Below are positions 1 through 8,777 of a DNA stretch of 43,494 nucleotides, piece by piece. Origin of the DNA: CAYVBW01 sp964449995. Lineage in GTDB: Bacteria > Patescibacteriota > Microgenomatia > UBA1400 > PJMF01. The stretch is taken from the NCBI GenBank assembly GCA_964449995.1, contig CAYVBW010000005.1, forward strand, positions 1-43,494, in the 5' to 3' direction. Position 1 is the stretch's first letter, and every line of letters starts with the position of its first letter. The notes under the pieces are model-generated. The model saw only the letters and a program-made list of their open reading frames with translations. It did not search any database and was not told where the DNA came from. Both the position numbers and the translations under genes were made by a program.

Positions 1-69
1 GGTGTTATGATTGATGAAAATGGTTTAAAAGTTTATTTAGAAAAACTCTTAGCTGATAACAAAATCTAG
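1..69 (+). CDS. C-terminal end of an unidentified protein (partial)
   Basis: The window opens inside a reading frame that runs from base 1 to a TAG at 67-69 and encodes the last 22 residues of a protein, ending in LEKLLADNKI. The tail is too short to place in a family. It lies 36 bases upstream of the radical SAM gene on the same strand, so the two may be co-transcribed. The frame is open from the window edge and fits the dense layout of the region, but it could be chance, since only 22 codons are visible. Confidence 0.5.
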   Translation, partial: GVMIDENGLKVYLEKLLADNKI

Positions 70-105
70 TTTTTTAACAACAAGTTTTATTTATCACCTC
101 AATCA

Positions 106-990
106 ATGAATTTTTCTCATTTATATCTTTCTCCTTTAGAGCAGTGTAATCTTGACTGTAAAATTTGCTATACTCCGAAAACTAAAGAGCAGCTAACTGA
201 GGCTCAGTTACTGGATTTTATTGATCGTTATCAAGAATTTCTAAATTTCAAAGACAAATCCTTAGAGTCAGTTACTTTATGTGGAGGGGAAGTTTTTTTG
301 TTACCTTGGATAACAAAATTTATTAATCAAGTTACTCAAAAAAAAATAATAGTAGAAATTGTTACCAATGGAACAATTAATCTTTTAAAACAATTAAATT
401 ATCCTAATTTAATTAACTTAATTGTTTCATTAGATGGTTTGGAAAAAAGTCATGATTTAAATCGAGGCATTGGGAGTTTTAAAAAAACATGGCAGTTTTT
501 AAAAAAGGCTGATCAACTAGGTTTTCATTTTGAAATTTTTTCTGTAGTTTCACAACAAAATTTTGATCACATTGATCAGTTTGAAGGTTTTTTAGCAGAA
601 GAACTTGGATTTTTACCCAAGATTACCTATCATCCCAGAAAGCCCAAAGCATATTTAAAAGCACATCCGTCATCTAACAAAACAGGTCAAATTAATGGAT
701 TTGAGTTTCTTACTTTTGAGCAGACTAAGCATTTGGCAAAAACTAAAAAAATTTTCCCTCCTTTAAACTTAGGTTGTCATCAATTAGCTCTCATGAGTGA
801 TGCAAATGTCTATGCTTGCTGTGAAGGCATTAAGCCTTTGGGCAATATTAACACTCCGATTGATTTACTTATAGAAAATTACCAAAAAAGAATAGAAATT
901 CCTGAAGGATTTCCCAGCTGCTGCCAAGGCTGTGGCGAACCTGATTTTGTCTGTGGAATCTGTCGGACCTATGCTAAGATAACTAGCTAG
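106..990 (+). CDS. Radical SAM protein with SPASM-like C-terminal cysteine cluster
   Basis: A 294-residue radical SAM enzyme. The [4Fe-4S]-SAM motif CX3CX2C is seen at Cys14, Cys18 and Cys21, very close to the N-terminus, followed by an LCGGEVFL segment (about 58-65) typical of the SAM-binding beta strand. The C-terminal quarter is cysteine-rich: GCHQLALMSD, YACCEGI, a PLGNI turn, then CCQGCGEPDF and CGIC. This arrangement matches SPASM or twitch domains that bind extra Fe-S clusters in peptide-modifying enzymes. The substrate cannot be read from the sequence. The gene ends 9 bases before an EpmA-like gene, so they probably form an operon. It is not a KamA/EpmB aminomutase. No strong Shine-Dalgarno site precedes the ATG. 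Confidence 0.85.
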   Translation: MNFSHLYLSPLEQCNLDCKICYTPKTKEQLTEAQLLDFIDRYQEFLNFKDKSLESVTLCGGEVFLLPWITKFINQVTQKKIIVEIVTNGTINLLKQLNYPNLINLIVSLDGLEKSHDLNRGIGSFKKTWQFLKKADQLGFHFEIFSVVSQQNFDHIDQFEGFLAEELGFLPKITYHPRKPKAYLKAHPSSNKTGQINGFEFLTFEQTKHLAKTKKIFPPLNLGCHQLALMSDANVYACCEGIKPLGNINTPIDLLIENYQKRIEIPEGFPSCCQGCGEPDFVCGICRTYAKITS

Positions 991-999
991 AAGATTGAT

Positions 1000-2010
1000 A
1001 TGACAACAAAAAATAAGAATTTGCAGCCATTTTTAATAAAAGAACAGCTCATTGTAGCTATTCGGCAGTTTTTTCAAGATCAAAATTTTCATGAAATCAT
1101 AGTTCCGATATTAAATAAAGGACTGCCTTTAGAACCTAATCTCTACTCATTTTCCACTCAATGGCAATATCTGGATAATACAGATAGATTCTACCTACCA
1201 ACCTCTCCGGAAGCTGCTTTGAAAAAAACACTGGCTAAGGGAGTTGATAAAGTTTTTAGCATTGGTCATTCATTTAGAAACAGAGAGCCGTCAGATTTAG
1301 AACACCATCCAGAGTTTTTAATGCTGGAGTGGTACAGGGCTGATGCTGATTATGAGCAAATAATGGAAGATATTGAGTTGTTAATTAATTATTTGGCGGA
1401 TGATATTAATAAATTTTTAAATAGAAAAAAATCTCAAAAAATTATTTATCAGGATTTAGAATTAGAACTATCAGAGCCATTTAAGAGAATATCGCTGGTT
1501 GAATTATTTGAGAAAAAAATTGGGAAACCATTGACAGAGTGCTTATCAATTTCTGCTATAAAAGGGATTGCTAAAGACTTAGGTTTTTCAACTAAAAATT
1601 CTACTTGGGAGCAACTTTTTAATCAAATATTTTTAGAAAAAATAGAACCCACTATTGGTAATCAACCAACTTTTTTGACTGATTTTCCAGCTCAAATTTC
1701 TCCATTATGTAAGTCTAAAAAAAAGCAGTCTGATTTTGCACAGAGATTTGAGTTTTATTTAGCAGGTGTGGAAATAGGCAATGGCAACACTGAGCAAACC
1801 GATGTTGATAAAGTTAAAAAAGCATTTCATCAAGAAAAACAATATAGAATAGAACAAAATTTACCCCTTCATCCTATTGATCAAGAATTTTTAAAAGCTC
1901 TAGAGTTATTGCATAAAACCGGAAAAAGTTTTGCCGGAGTCGGTCTGGGAGTTGACAGACTGGCAATGATTTTTGATGATCTTGACAGCATTCATGATTT
2001 TTTAATCTAA
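1000..2010 (+). CDS. epmA: EpmA/GenX-like class II lysyl-tRNA synthetase paralogue
   Basis: 336 residues, the length of EpmA (PoxA/GenX), which is the catalytic core of class II LysRS without the N-terminal anticodon-binding OB fold. Motif 2 appears as SFRNREPSDLEHHPEF followed by LEWYRADADYEQIM, and motif 3 as GVGLGVDRLAMIF near residue 320. The segment LPLHPIDQEFLKALE is also characteristic of EpmA rather than LysRS. In gammaproteobacteria EpmA attaches beta-lysine to elongation factor P, which relieves stalling at polyproline. That the same happens here is inference. The upstream partner is a SPASM-type radical SAM protein, not the usual EpmB. A seven-proline tract occurs in a protein encoded at 34626 in this window. 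Confidence 0.82.
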   Translation: MTTKNKNLQPFLIKEQLIVAIRQFFQDQNFHEIIVPILNKGLPLEPNLYSFSTQWQYLDNTDRFYLPTSPEAALKKTLAKGVDKVFSIGHSFRNREPSDLEHHPEFLMLEWYRADADYEQIMEDIELLINYLADDINKFLNRKKSQKIIYQDLELELSEPFKRISLVELFEKKIGKPLTECLSISAIKGIAKDLGFSTKNSTWEQLFNQIFLEKIEPTIGNQPTFLTDFPAQISPLCKSKKKQSDFAQRFEFYLAGVEIGNGNTEQTDVDKVKKAFHQEKQYRIEQNLPLHPIDQEFLKALELLHKTGKSFAGVGLGVDRLAMIFDDLDSIHDFLI

Positions 2011-2015
2011 TACAT

Positions 2016-2021
2016 TATAAT
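2016..2021 (+). promoter_or_regulatory. -10 box upstream of the PspC gene
   Basis: A perfect TATAAT lies 36 bases upstream of the ATG at 2058, just after the stop of the EpmA-like gene. A TTGACA is present at 1982-1987, but its 28-base spacing is too long for a standard promoter, so only the -10 is supported. Confidence 0.4.
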
Positions 2022-2057
2022 TAACTTATCTTTATTTAAAAAATATTTAAAAGAATT

Positions 2058-2531
2058 ATGCAAACAAAAAAACTTTATAGAAGTGAAACAGATGTGATTA
2101 TCGGTGGTGTTGCCGGAGGCTTGGGCGAATATTTTGAACTTGATCCTGCTTTAATTAGAGTCATTTTTATATTCCTTACACTGGCTGGAGGCTCTGGAGT
2201 TTTACTTTATTTAATTCTCTGGCTATTGTTACCAGCTAAATCCAAAGTTAATCAGGGAATTAGTACTAAGGAAACTTTAGAACAAAATGCTAGGGATATG
2301 GAAGAAAAAGCTAAACAAACTATAAAAAAGATTCAGGATGAGGATCAAAAAAATTCAAAACCTGTATCGGCTGAAAAACCTTCTCGTAATCCAAGTTCTT
2401 GGTTGGGTTTTGGGCTAATTACTATTGGTGGTCTACTTCTTTTGCAGAATCTCAACATTATCAGTAGGGGGATGTTCTGGCCTTTAATGCTGGTTTTTAT
2501 TGGTTTTGCAGTTTTAATTAAGTCTGACTAA
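2058..2531 (+). CDS. PspC-domain membrane protein
   Basis: 157 residues. Residues 1-60 form a PspC domain: KKLYRSETDVIIGGVAGGLG, then YFELDPALIRVIFI and a hydrophobic helix ending LLLPAKS. A charged, probably coiled stretch follows (about 70-115, rich in Lys, Glu and Gln), then two hydrophobic segments (LGFGLITIGGLLLLQNL and FWPLMLVFIGFAVLI) resembling the LiaF/DUF5668-type tail. PspC proteins act in envelope-stress sensing, so a membrane-stress role is plausible. The TAA stop ends at 2531, immediately adjacent to the stop codon of the convergent gpmI gene, leaving no intergenic DNA and no room for a separate terminator. Confidence 0.85.
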   Translation: MQTKKLYRSETDVIIGGVAGGLGEYFELDPALIRVIFIFLTLAGGSGVLLYLILWLLLPAKSKVNQGISTKETLEQNARDMEEKAKQTIKKIQDEDQKNSKPVSAEKPSRNPSSWLGFGLITIGGLLLLQNLNIISRGMFWPLMLVFIGFAVLIKSD

Positions 2532-4049
2532 TTAAACCAAGCTTCTTCCAGTCATTGACTTAGGTTGCTTTAGATTTAGCAATTTTAAAATTGTTGGTGC
2601 AACATCTACCATGCCAGCATGATCACGGTTAAGCTTTTTATATTCCTCTGAGATTAAGATAAATGGTACCGGATAACTTGTATGAGCTGTGACTGTATCT
2701 CCCTCTTTTTCGTCTAACATTTGCTCTGCGTTTCCATGATCAGCTGTAATAATGACTTGATAACCATATTCTTGAGCTACGGGCAATAGTTCTGTTAAAG
2801 CTTGGTCAATGGTTTCTAGTCCCTTAATCGTGGCCGGAATGTTTCCCGTATGTCCAACCATATCAGCATTACAAAAGTTAACAAAAATTGCTTCAAACTT
2901 TTCTTTTTTAATTTTTTTAATTAATTTTTTAGTAATATCAGGGGTTCTCATTTCGGGTCGCTCATCATGGTTTTTAATATCTGAATAAGAATTAAGCATA
3001 ATTCTTTCTTCACCAAAGTAGGGTTCCTCCCTTTTGCAATTCATAAAAAATGTTAGATGAGCAAATTTTTCTGTTTCAGTGATTCTTAGTTGTTTAAGTT
3101 TAGCTTTAGAAATAATTTCACCCAGAGTGTTGTTGATTTCTTCAGGAGGATAAGCCACGTGCACATGGTAATCAGGGTTATACTGAGCCATGGTTACAAA
3201 ATATAAATTTTGTGGACCTTTTTCTAGCAATCTTTCAGTAAGTTGTCTCGGCCTGTCACTTCTAAAATTAATAAAAATTAGGGCATCATTTTCTTGGATA
3301 GTTTTGTCCTGATCCTTATCAGTGACTAAAAGTCTTGGCTCTATGAATTCATCAGTAATTTTTTGATCATAAGATGCTTGAATGGCTTGCTCTACATTAT
3401 CAAACGTGAGTTCAGTTTTACCTTGTGTAATCATATTAAAGTATTGATCAGTTCTTTCCCAATTATGGTCCCGGTCCATAGCAAAGTAGCGGCCGCTGAT
3501 ACTGGCTATTTCTCCAATCTCTTGCGTCTTTAAATAATCTTGTAAATCTTTGATATAGCCTAAACTGCTTTTTGGCTTTGTGTCTCTGCCATCAGTAATA
3601 AGATGTAAATAAACTTTTTGATTTAGCCCATGTTTTTTAGCAGCTTTAACGAGTGCTTTTAAATGTTGAGAGTGAGAGTGGACACCACCGGGGCTGTAAA
3701 GTCCCATGAGGTGTAATTTAGAATTGTGTTTTTTAACATGATCAAAGGCTTTGACAAATTCAGGATTATCTAAATAGCTGCCATCTTCAATAGCTAAATT
3801 GATTTTAACCAAATCTTGATAAATTACTCTTCCTGCACCGATAATCATGTGGTTAACTTCTGAGGTACCCATTTGACCTTTAGGCAGACCAACAGCCAGA
3901 CCTGAGCAATCTAGTGTGGCATGTGGTTGGTTGGTCCACAGATTATCAAAAATAGGAGTATTGGCTAAATGTATAGCATTGCCTTCATAGTGTTTATTAA
4001 TACCCCAGCCATCCAAAATAATAGTTAAAACTTTAGCTTGATTTTTCAT
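2532..4049 (-). CDS. gpmI: 2,3-bisphosphoglycerate-independent phosphoglycerate mutase
   Basis: 505 residues, the full family length (about 510). It interconverts 3- and 2-phosphoglycerate in lower glycolysis using two Mn ions and a phosphoserine intermediate. The metal site starts at LTIILDGWG. The catalytic serine is in GTSEVNHMIIGAGR, where most homologues have GNSEVGH. Other landmarks are ITDGRDT, SGRYFAMDRD, INFRSDRPRQL, FVNFCNADMVGHTG and ITADHGNAEQM near the C-terminus. The start is 21 bases downstream of the enolase stop, so the two form a glycolytic operon in pathway-adjacent order, transcribed from the promoter upstream of eno. Confidence 0.96.
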   Translation of the reverse strand: MKNQAKVLTIILDGWGINKHYEGNAIHLANTPIFDNLWTNQPHATLDCSGLAVGLPKGQMGTSEVNHMIIGAGRVIYQDLVKINLAIEDGSYLDNPEFVKAFDHVKKHNSKLHLMGLYSPGGVHSHSQHLKALVKAAKKHGLNQKVYLHLITDGRDTKPKSSLGYIKDLQDYLKTQEIGEIASISGRYFAMDRDHNWERTDQYFNMITQGKTELTFDNVEQAIQASYDQKITDEFIEPRLLVTDKDQDKTIQENDALIFINFRSDRPRQLTERLLEKGPQNLYFVTMAQYNPDYHVHVAYPPEEINNTLGEIISKAKLKQLRITETEKFAHLTFFMNCKREEPYFGEERIMLNSYSDIKNHDERPEMRTPDITKKLIKKIKKEKFEAIFVNFCNADMVGHTGNIPATIKGLETIDQALTELLPVAQEYGYQVIITADHGNAEQMLDEKEGDTVTAHTSYPVPFILISEEYKKLNRDHAGMVDVAPTILKLLNLKQPKSMTGRSLV

Positions 4050-4070
4050 GTCAAAAAATGACTATTAATT

Positions 4071-5360
4071 TTAAATCTTTGCAAATGGCATTTGAGAATA
4101 GCTAGCTTTGCTGCCCAACTCTCTTTCAATTCTCATTAATTGATTATATTTGGCAACCCGTTCGCTGCGACTTAAAGAACCGGTCTTAATTTGACCAGTC
4201 CCAGCTCCCACTACAAAATCAGCAATAAAAGTATCTTCTGTCTCTCCAGATCTGTGAGAGACAACGCAGGTCATTCCAGCTTGTTTAGCCATCTGAATAG
4301 TTTTAATAGTCTCAGTCACTGATCCGATTTGGTTAAGTTTAATCAAAACAGAATTAGCAGCTTTTTCATCAATACCTTTTTGAACTCTTTCAGGGTTTGT
4401 TACGAATAAATCATCCCCAACAATTTGAACTTTGTCTCCCATCGTTTGGTTCATCAAGGTAAATCCTGCCCAATCATCCTCGTCATGACCGTCTTCAATT
4501 GAGACAATAGGGTACTTATCAACCCAATTAGCATATTTTTTAACCATCTCTTGTGAAGTTAATTGTTTCCCTTCAACCTCTAAATGATATTGGTTATCTT
4601 TAAAAAATTCAGTGGCAGCCGGATCCATAGCAATAGCTATTTCACTGCCTGGTTTATAGCCAGCTTTTTTAATAGCCTCCATAATCAACTCTAGTGGCTC
4701 CTCGTTTGACTTCATCTGCGGAGCATACCCACCCTCATCGCCGACGGTTGTTGGCTGACCCATCTCTTCTAATATTTTTCCCAAAACATGAAAGGTTTCA
4801 GCTCCCCAACGGACAGCCTCTTGAATACTACCAGCTCCAACTGGCATGAGCATATATTCCTGCATATCAGAACTCCCAACAGCGTGCTCACCGCCGTTGA
4901 TAACATTCATCATTGGCACAGGCATTAAAAATTTTTGATCTTCATGTCCAAATAAGTCATTAATGTGTTTATATAGGGGAATATTTTTGTTTTTTGCAGC
5001 AACTCTTGATGCAGCCATTGATACTGCCAGAATAGCATTGGCACCTAGGTTGCTTTTATGTTCACTGCCATCCAGCTCAATCATTTTCTTATCTAGAGAT
5101 TCTTGATCATCTACGCTCATTCTTTTTAAGGCAGGGTCAATTTTATTATTAATATTAGCTACAGCTTTAAGCACCCCTTTTCCTAGGTAGCGACTCTCAT
5201 CTTTATCTCTAAGCTCTAAAGCCTCGTGGGCGCCCGTAGAAGCTCCAGAAGGTACAGCTGCTCGGGCTGTAATATTGTTTTCAAGAACTATTTGGGCTTC
5301 AACTGTGGGATTTCCGCGAGAATCAAGAATTTCTTGGGCTAAGATTTTTTTGATGTTCAT
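4071..5360 (-). CDS. eno: Enolase
   Basis: 429 residues, the standard size. It dehydrates 2-phosphoglycerate to phosphoenolpyruvate. The N-terminus (ILDSRGNPTVEAQIVL, PSGASTGAHEALELRD) and the signature VLIKLNQIGSVTET are intact. Metal and catalytic residues are seen in AMDPAATEF, SIEDGHDEDDW, VGDDLFVTN and SHRSGETED. The usual SIEDPFDEDDW reads SIEDGHDEDDW, a mild variant. It is the first gene of the eno-gpmI operon. A TATAAT box lies on the minus strand at 5409-5404, giving a leader of roughly 35-40 bases. The gene is divergent from the EndoQ-like gene, so 5361-5457 carries both start regions. Confidence 0.97.
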   Translation of the reverse strand: MNIKKILAQEILDSRGNPTVEAQIVLENNITARAAVPSGASTGAHEALELRDKDESRYLGKGVLKAVANINNKIDPALKRMSVDDQESLDKKMIELDGSEHKSNLGANAILAVSMAASRVAAKNKNIPLYKHINDLFGHEDQKFLMPVPMMNVINGGEHAVGSSDMQEYMLMPVGAGSIQEAVRWGAETFHVLGKILEEMGQPTTVGDEGGYAPQMKSNEEPLELIMEAIKKAGYKPGSEIAIAMDPAATEFFKDNQYHLEVEGKQLTSQEMVKKYANWVDKYPIVSIEDGHDEDDWAGFTLMNQTMGDKVQIVGDDLFVTNPERVQKGIDEKAANSVLIKLNQIGSVTETIKTIQMAKQAGMTCVVSHRSGETEDTFIADFVVGAGTGQIKTGSLSRSERVAKYNQLMRIERELGSKASYSQMPFAKI

Positions 5361-5403
5361 AATATGATCTGCTTAATGAATAATTAATATAGACAATGTT
5401 ATC

Positions 5404-5409
5404 ATTATA
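5404..5409 (-). promoter_or_regulatory. -10 box of the eno-gpmI operon
   Basis: Read on the minus strand this is TATAAT, about 44 bases upstream of the eno start codon. The -35 region is poorly conserved (a TTTATA-like hexamer about 18 bases further upstream). The AT-rich divergent region 5361-5457 also contains the unlocated promoter of the opposite gene. Confidence 0.45.
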
Positions 5410-5457
5410 TTACAGTTTAAATTTTTTTATAAAGCTAGTGAAAGGTAGGTTTTAAAA

Positions 5458-6753
5458 ATGCCCTTAATCGTTGATCTACATTTGCACTCTCATTATTCTA
5501 GGGCTACCAGTAAGGATATGGATTTAGCTCATATTTATGCTTGGAGTAAGTTAAAAGGTATTAACGTAGTTGGTACTGGTGATTTCACTCATCCCAAGTG
5601 GTTGGAAGAAATTCAGCAACAACTAGAACCTGCAGAACCAGGGTTATGGCAATTAAAAAAAGAAATTGCTTCTAAACAAAATCAGGTGATGCCCATTAGT
5701 TACAGAGACAATGAACATAGGTTCATATTAACTGCAGAAATTAGTACTATTTACAGTAAAGATAATGCGGTACGCAAACTCCACCAAATTTTAGTGGCAC
5801 CTGATTTAAAAACCGTAGCAAAAATTAATTCTCAACTTAATCAAATCGGAAACCTGTACGCTGATGGCAGGCCGATTTTAGGTTTGGATAGTGTGGAATT
5901 ATTAAAAATTGCCAAAGAAGTTAGTGATCAAGTGCTGTTTATTCCAGCTCATATTTGGACTCCTTGGTTTGCTATGTTTGGCTCAAAGTCAGGTTTTGAC
6001 TCAATAAAAGAAACTTTTGGTGATTTGGCTGGTGAAATTAAAGCTGTGGAAACAGGGCTTTCATCTGATCCATTTATGAACTGGAGAGTATCTAATTTAG
6101 ATGACTTGACTTTGGTGTCAAACTCTGACGCCCACTCCCCCAGAACCTTAGGCAGAGAAGCGAATCTTATTGATTGCAAGTTTTCATATGATCAAATTTT
6201 GGGAGCCATAAAAACTAATGATAAAAGATTTATGGGTACGATTGAATTTTACCCTCAGGAAGGTAAATACCACTATGATGGACATCGCAAGTGTGGGGTG
6301 GTCTTTAGTCCCAAAGAGACTCAAAAACATCAGGGGTTGTGTCCGGTATGCAAAAAACCTTTAGTTTTGGGGGTAGATTATCGAGTAGATCAGTTAGCTG
6401 ACAGGCCAGAAGATTATCGACCTAAAAATCATAAAAAAGTTGAATATATTATTCCTTTGCCAGAAATTATTGCGCAGATTGAGGGGGTTAAGGGTACCCA
6501 AACCAACAAAGTTCAGGAAAAATATCAGAAACTTCTAGAAATTTTTGGTAGCGAATTTAATATCTTAAGAGAGTTAAAAACTGAGGAAATTTCACAAGCT
6601 GGTTTTCCTTTACTGGCAAAAGCAATTGATAGGATGAGAACAGGTAAAATTTATATTAAACCAGGTTATGATGGAGTTTTTGGAGAAATAAAGGTTTTTA
6701 AAGACAAGCAAGAAATTGAGAAATTTAAAGGGCAGAGGGGATTGGGTTTTTAG
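5458..6753 (+). CDS. Endonuclease Q-like PHP-domain nuclease
   Basis: 431 residues, close to archaeal and Bacillus EndoQ (about 420). The N-terminal PHP metal motif is VDLHLHSHYSRATSKDM, followed by VVGTGDFTHP and, further on, IPAHIWTPWFAMFG, LVSNSDAHSP and LGREANLID, which supply the His and Asp ligands. A zinc-type element follows: HRKCGVV, a spacer, LCPVCKKPLVLGVDYRVDQL and ADRPEDYRP. That layout is a hallmark of EndoQ, which nicks DNA 5' of deaminated bases (uracil, hypoxanthine, xanthine) and abasic sites. Earlier databases often call such proteins UvrD/PHP. The next gene, 27 bases downstream, is a UvrD helicase, suggesting a repair unit. The substrate range here is inferred from the family. 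Confidence 0.83.
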   Translation: MPLIVDLHLHSHYSRATSKDMDLAHIYAWSKLKGINVVGTGDFTHPKWLEEIQQQLEPAEPGLWQLKKEIASKQNQVMPISYRDNEHRFILTAEISTIYSKDNAVRKLHQILVAPDLKTVAKINSQLNQIGNLYADGRPILGLDSVELLKIAKEVSDQVLFIPAHIWTPWFAMFGSKSGFDSIKETFGDLAGEIKAVETGLSSDPFMNWRVSNLDDLTLVSNSDAHSPRTLGREANLIDCKFSYDQILGAIKTNDKRFMGTIEFYPQEGKYHYDGHRKCGVVFSPKETQKHQGLCPVCKKPLVLGVDYRVDQLADRPEDYRPKNHKKVEYIIPLPEIIAQIEGVKGTQTNKVQEKYQKLLEIFGSEFNILRELKTEEISQAGFPLLAKAIDRMRTGKIYIKPGYDGVFGEIKVFKDKQEIEKFKGQRGLGF

Positions 6754-6780
6754 TTTTACTGCTTAAATAAGAGAGAGAAA

Positions 6781-8730
6781 ATGCCGCATTTTTTATCACA
6801 ATTAAATCAAGACCAACAGAATGCAATCGATGATCAAGGGCAAGTGGTTTTAGTAAAGGCAGGTCCGGGTACGGGCAAAACGCTAACCTTAATTGCAAAA
6901 ATTTTAGCTTTAATTAAAAGTGGTGTTGATTTAGAAAAAATTGCTGCAATTACTTTTACCCACAAAGCTGCCCAAGAGATTGAGGATAGATTAAAAAAAA
7001 ATATTGGCAATGATGTTGTAAAGCTAAATTTAGGCACCTTTCACTCATTTGCCTTAAAAAAATTTGATGGTTTAGAAGAGCAATTGTTAACAGAGCCACA
7101 AGTTTATTGGTTAGTTAGAAATATAGCCTCAATAAATAAAACCAAGTTATCAACAAAAGACTTACTGTTAATTATTAGCAAACTTAAAAATAATCAAAAA
7201 TTTTTAAAAAACTGCAAACCCTTAGTCGTTAAAGTTTATCAAGAATACCAACAACAATTAAAACAAAATAATAAAATTGATTATGATGACCTGCTTTCAT
7301 TTTTATTATCTGCAGTAAAAAGAAACCAATTAAAGAGAGTTAAATATTTACTGGTTGACGAATTTCAAGATGTTAGCCCCCTGCAGTACGATATCATTAA
7401 GAATTGGATTCCAGGACTATCGCAAACTTTTTTAATAGGAGACTCCAATCAGGCTATTTATGGTTTTCGGGGAGCAACTAGCCAATCATTTAGCCAACTA
7501 AAAAAAGATTTTCCAGATTGTTTGGTTTACAATTTGGCACTAAATTATAGAAATAGTCCTGAGATTTTACTAGTGGCTCAAAGAATGACTGATCAGGAGT
7601 TTCAAATAAAACCTACTGTCAAAGAACAGGGGGAGGTTAAGTTAATTAATACTTTTAATCAACACACTGAGGCGGACTGGATTTTGAAAGATATTGAAGA
7701 AAAACTAGGAGGAACAGGGTTGATTAGTGCTAGCGAACTTCATCAGCAGGCAGGAGCATCTTTTGGAAATTTTGCTGTTGTATACAGAATCCATCAGTTG
7801 GGAAAAGTTATTGAAGAAAAAATTAAACAAGCAGGTTTGCCTTTTCAAAAATTAGGTAGTGAATCATTATACCAACAACCATTAATACAATTAGTCATTA
7901 ATTTATGGCAATTGGTCAGCATTTTTCAAAAAGGTCATCCAGAAAAAGAAGAAAAAACTACATATCAAGAAATATTAATAAATAAATATCTTAATATTTC
8001 CCCCAAGGGAGTTGAGAAAATTTTCCAGTATCAGCAACAGCATAATTTAGAAGACTCCCTAGTTTTGAATCAAATTTCAAAACAAAAAATTTTAAACAGA
8101 TCAGATTTTAATAAAATTAGCTTTATTTTAGAAACTTTAGAAAAGTTGTTAGTAGCCGTCAAGAGCTACGATTTGACTAATCTTTTAAAAATTATTTATG
8201 ACCAGCTAGAGTTAAGAAAGTTGGCTAATTTTACAAATAAGCATGAAGAATGCTGGTCTCAATTTAAGATCGAACTTTTACAATTTTCTAAAAATAAACG
8301 ATCTTTAACTAACTTCCTAGATTTTTATCGAAAACTAGAGAGGCGAGGCTTTTATTCTCAAAACGCTGACAAAATTAGCCTATCTTCAATGCATGCTGTA
8401 AAAGGTCTAGAATTTGATTGGGTTTATTTAATTGGGTTTGAAGAGGGACTCATTCCTCTAGAGTTAAAAAAAGGCTTCAAGCCAATCAACGACCATCAAA
8501 CACAACTACAAGAAGAGAAGAATTTAGTGTATGTTGCTCTAACTAGAGCAAAAAAGGGCGTCTATTTAATGAATTGCCAAAAGCGTTGGCAACAAAAATC
8601 AAGAGTTTCAAGTTTTTATAAACTAATTTTGGGAAAACCTTTAGTGGAGATAACTGATGAGAAGATACTCAAAATGGCTCAAAAGCAACAGCAAGTTCAA
8701 GATAAATCCAGGCAGGGAAAATTATTTTGA
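6781..8730 (+). CDS. UvrD/PcrA-type superfamily 1 DNA helicase
   Basis: 649 residues, a compact SF1A 3'-5' helicase. Motif Q and Walker A are LNQDQQNAID and KAGPGTGKT; motif Ia is AITFTHKAAQEI; Walker B is LLVDEFQDVSPLQYD; motif III is IGDSNQAIYGFRGA; motif IV is LNYRNSPEIL; motif V is SSMHAVKGLEFDWVYLIG; motif VI is VYVALTRAKKGVYL. It should use ATP to unwind or translocate on DNA during repair. It lies 27 bases after the EndoQ-like gene with a purine-rich GAGAGAG site before the ATG, so it is probably co-expressed with the nuclease. The 2B subdomain appears short compared with E. coli UvrD (720 residues). Confidence 0.93.
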   Translation: MPHFLSQLNQDQQNAIDDQGQVVLVKAGPGTGKTLTLIAKILALIKSGVDLEKIAAITFTHKAAQEIEDRLKKNIGNDVVKLNLGTFHSFALKKFDGLEEQLLTEPQVYWLVRNIASINKTKLSTKDLLLIISKLKNNQKFLKNCKPLVVKVYQEYQQQLKQNNKIDYDDLLSFLLSAVKRNQLKRVKYLLVDEFQDVSPLQYDIIKNWIPGLSQTFLIGDSNQAIYGFRGATSQSFSQLKKDFPDCLVYNLALNYRNSPEILLVAQRMTDQEFQIKPTVKEQGEVKLINTFNQHTEADWILKDIEEKLGGTGLISASELHQQAGASFGNFAVVYRIHQLGKVIEEKIKQAGLPFQKLGSESLYQQPLIQLVINLWQLVSIFQKGHPEKEEKTTYQEILINKYLNISPKGVEKIFQYQQQHNLEDSLVLNQISKQKILNRSDFNKISFILETLEKLLVAVKSYDLTNLLKIIYDQLELRKLANFTNKHEECWSQFKIELLQFSKNKRSLTNFLDFYRKLERRGFYSQNADKISLSSMHAVKGLEFDWVYLIGFEEGLIPLELKKGFKPINDHQTQLQEEKNLVYVALTRAKKGVYLMNCQKRWQQKSRVSSFYKLILGKPLVEITDEKILKMAQKQQQVQDKSRQGKLF

Positions 8731-8777
8731 TATGATTATTAAATATTAAAATTATTAGTAATTAACTTCTTTAATTT

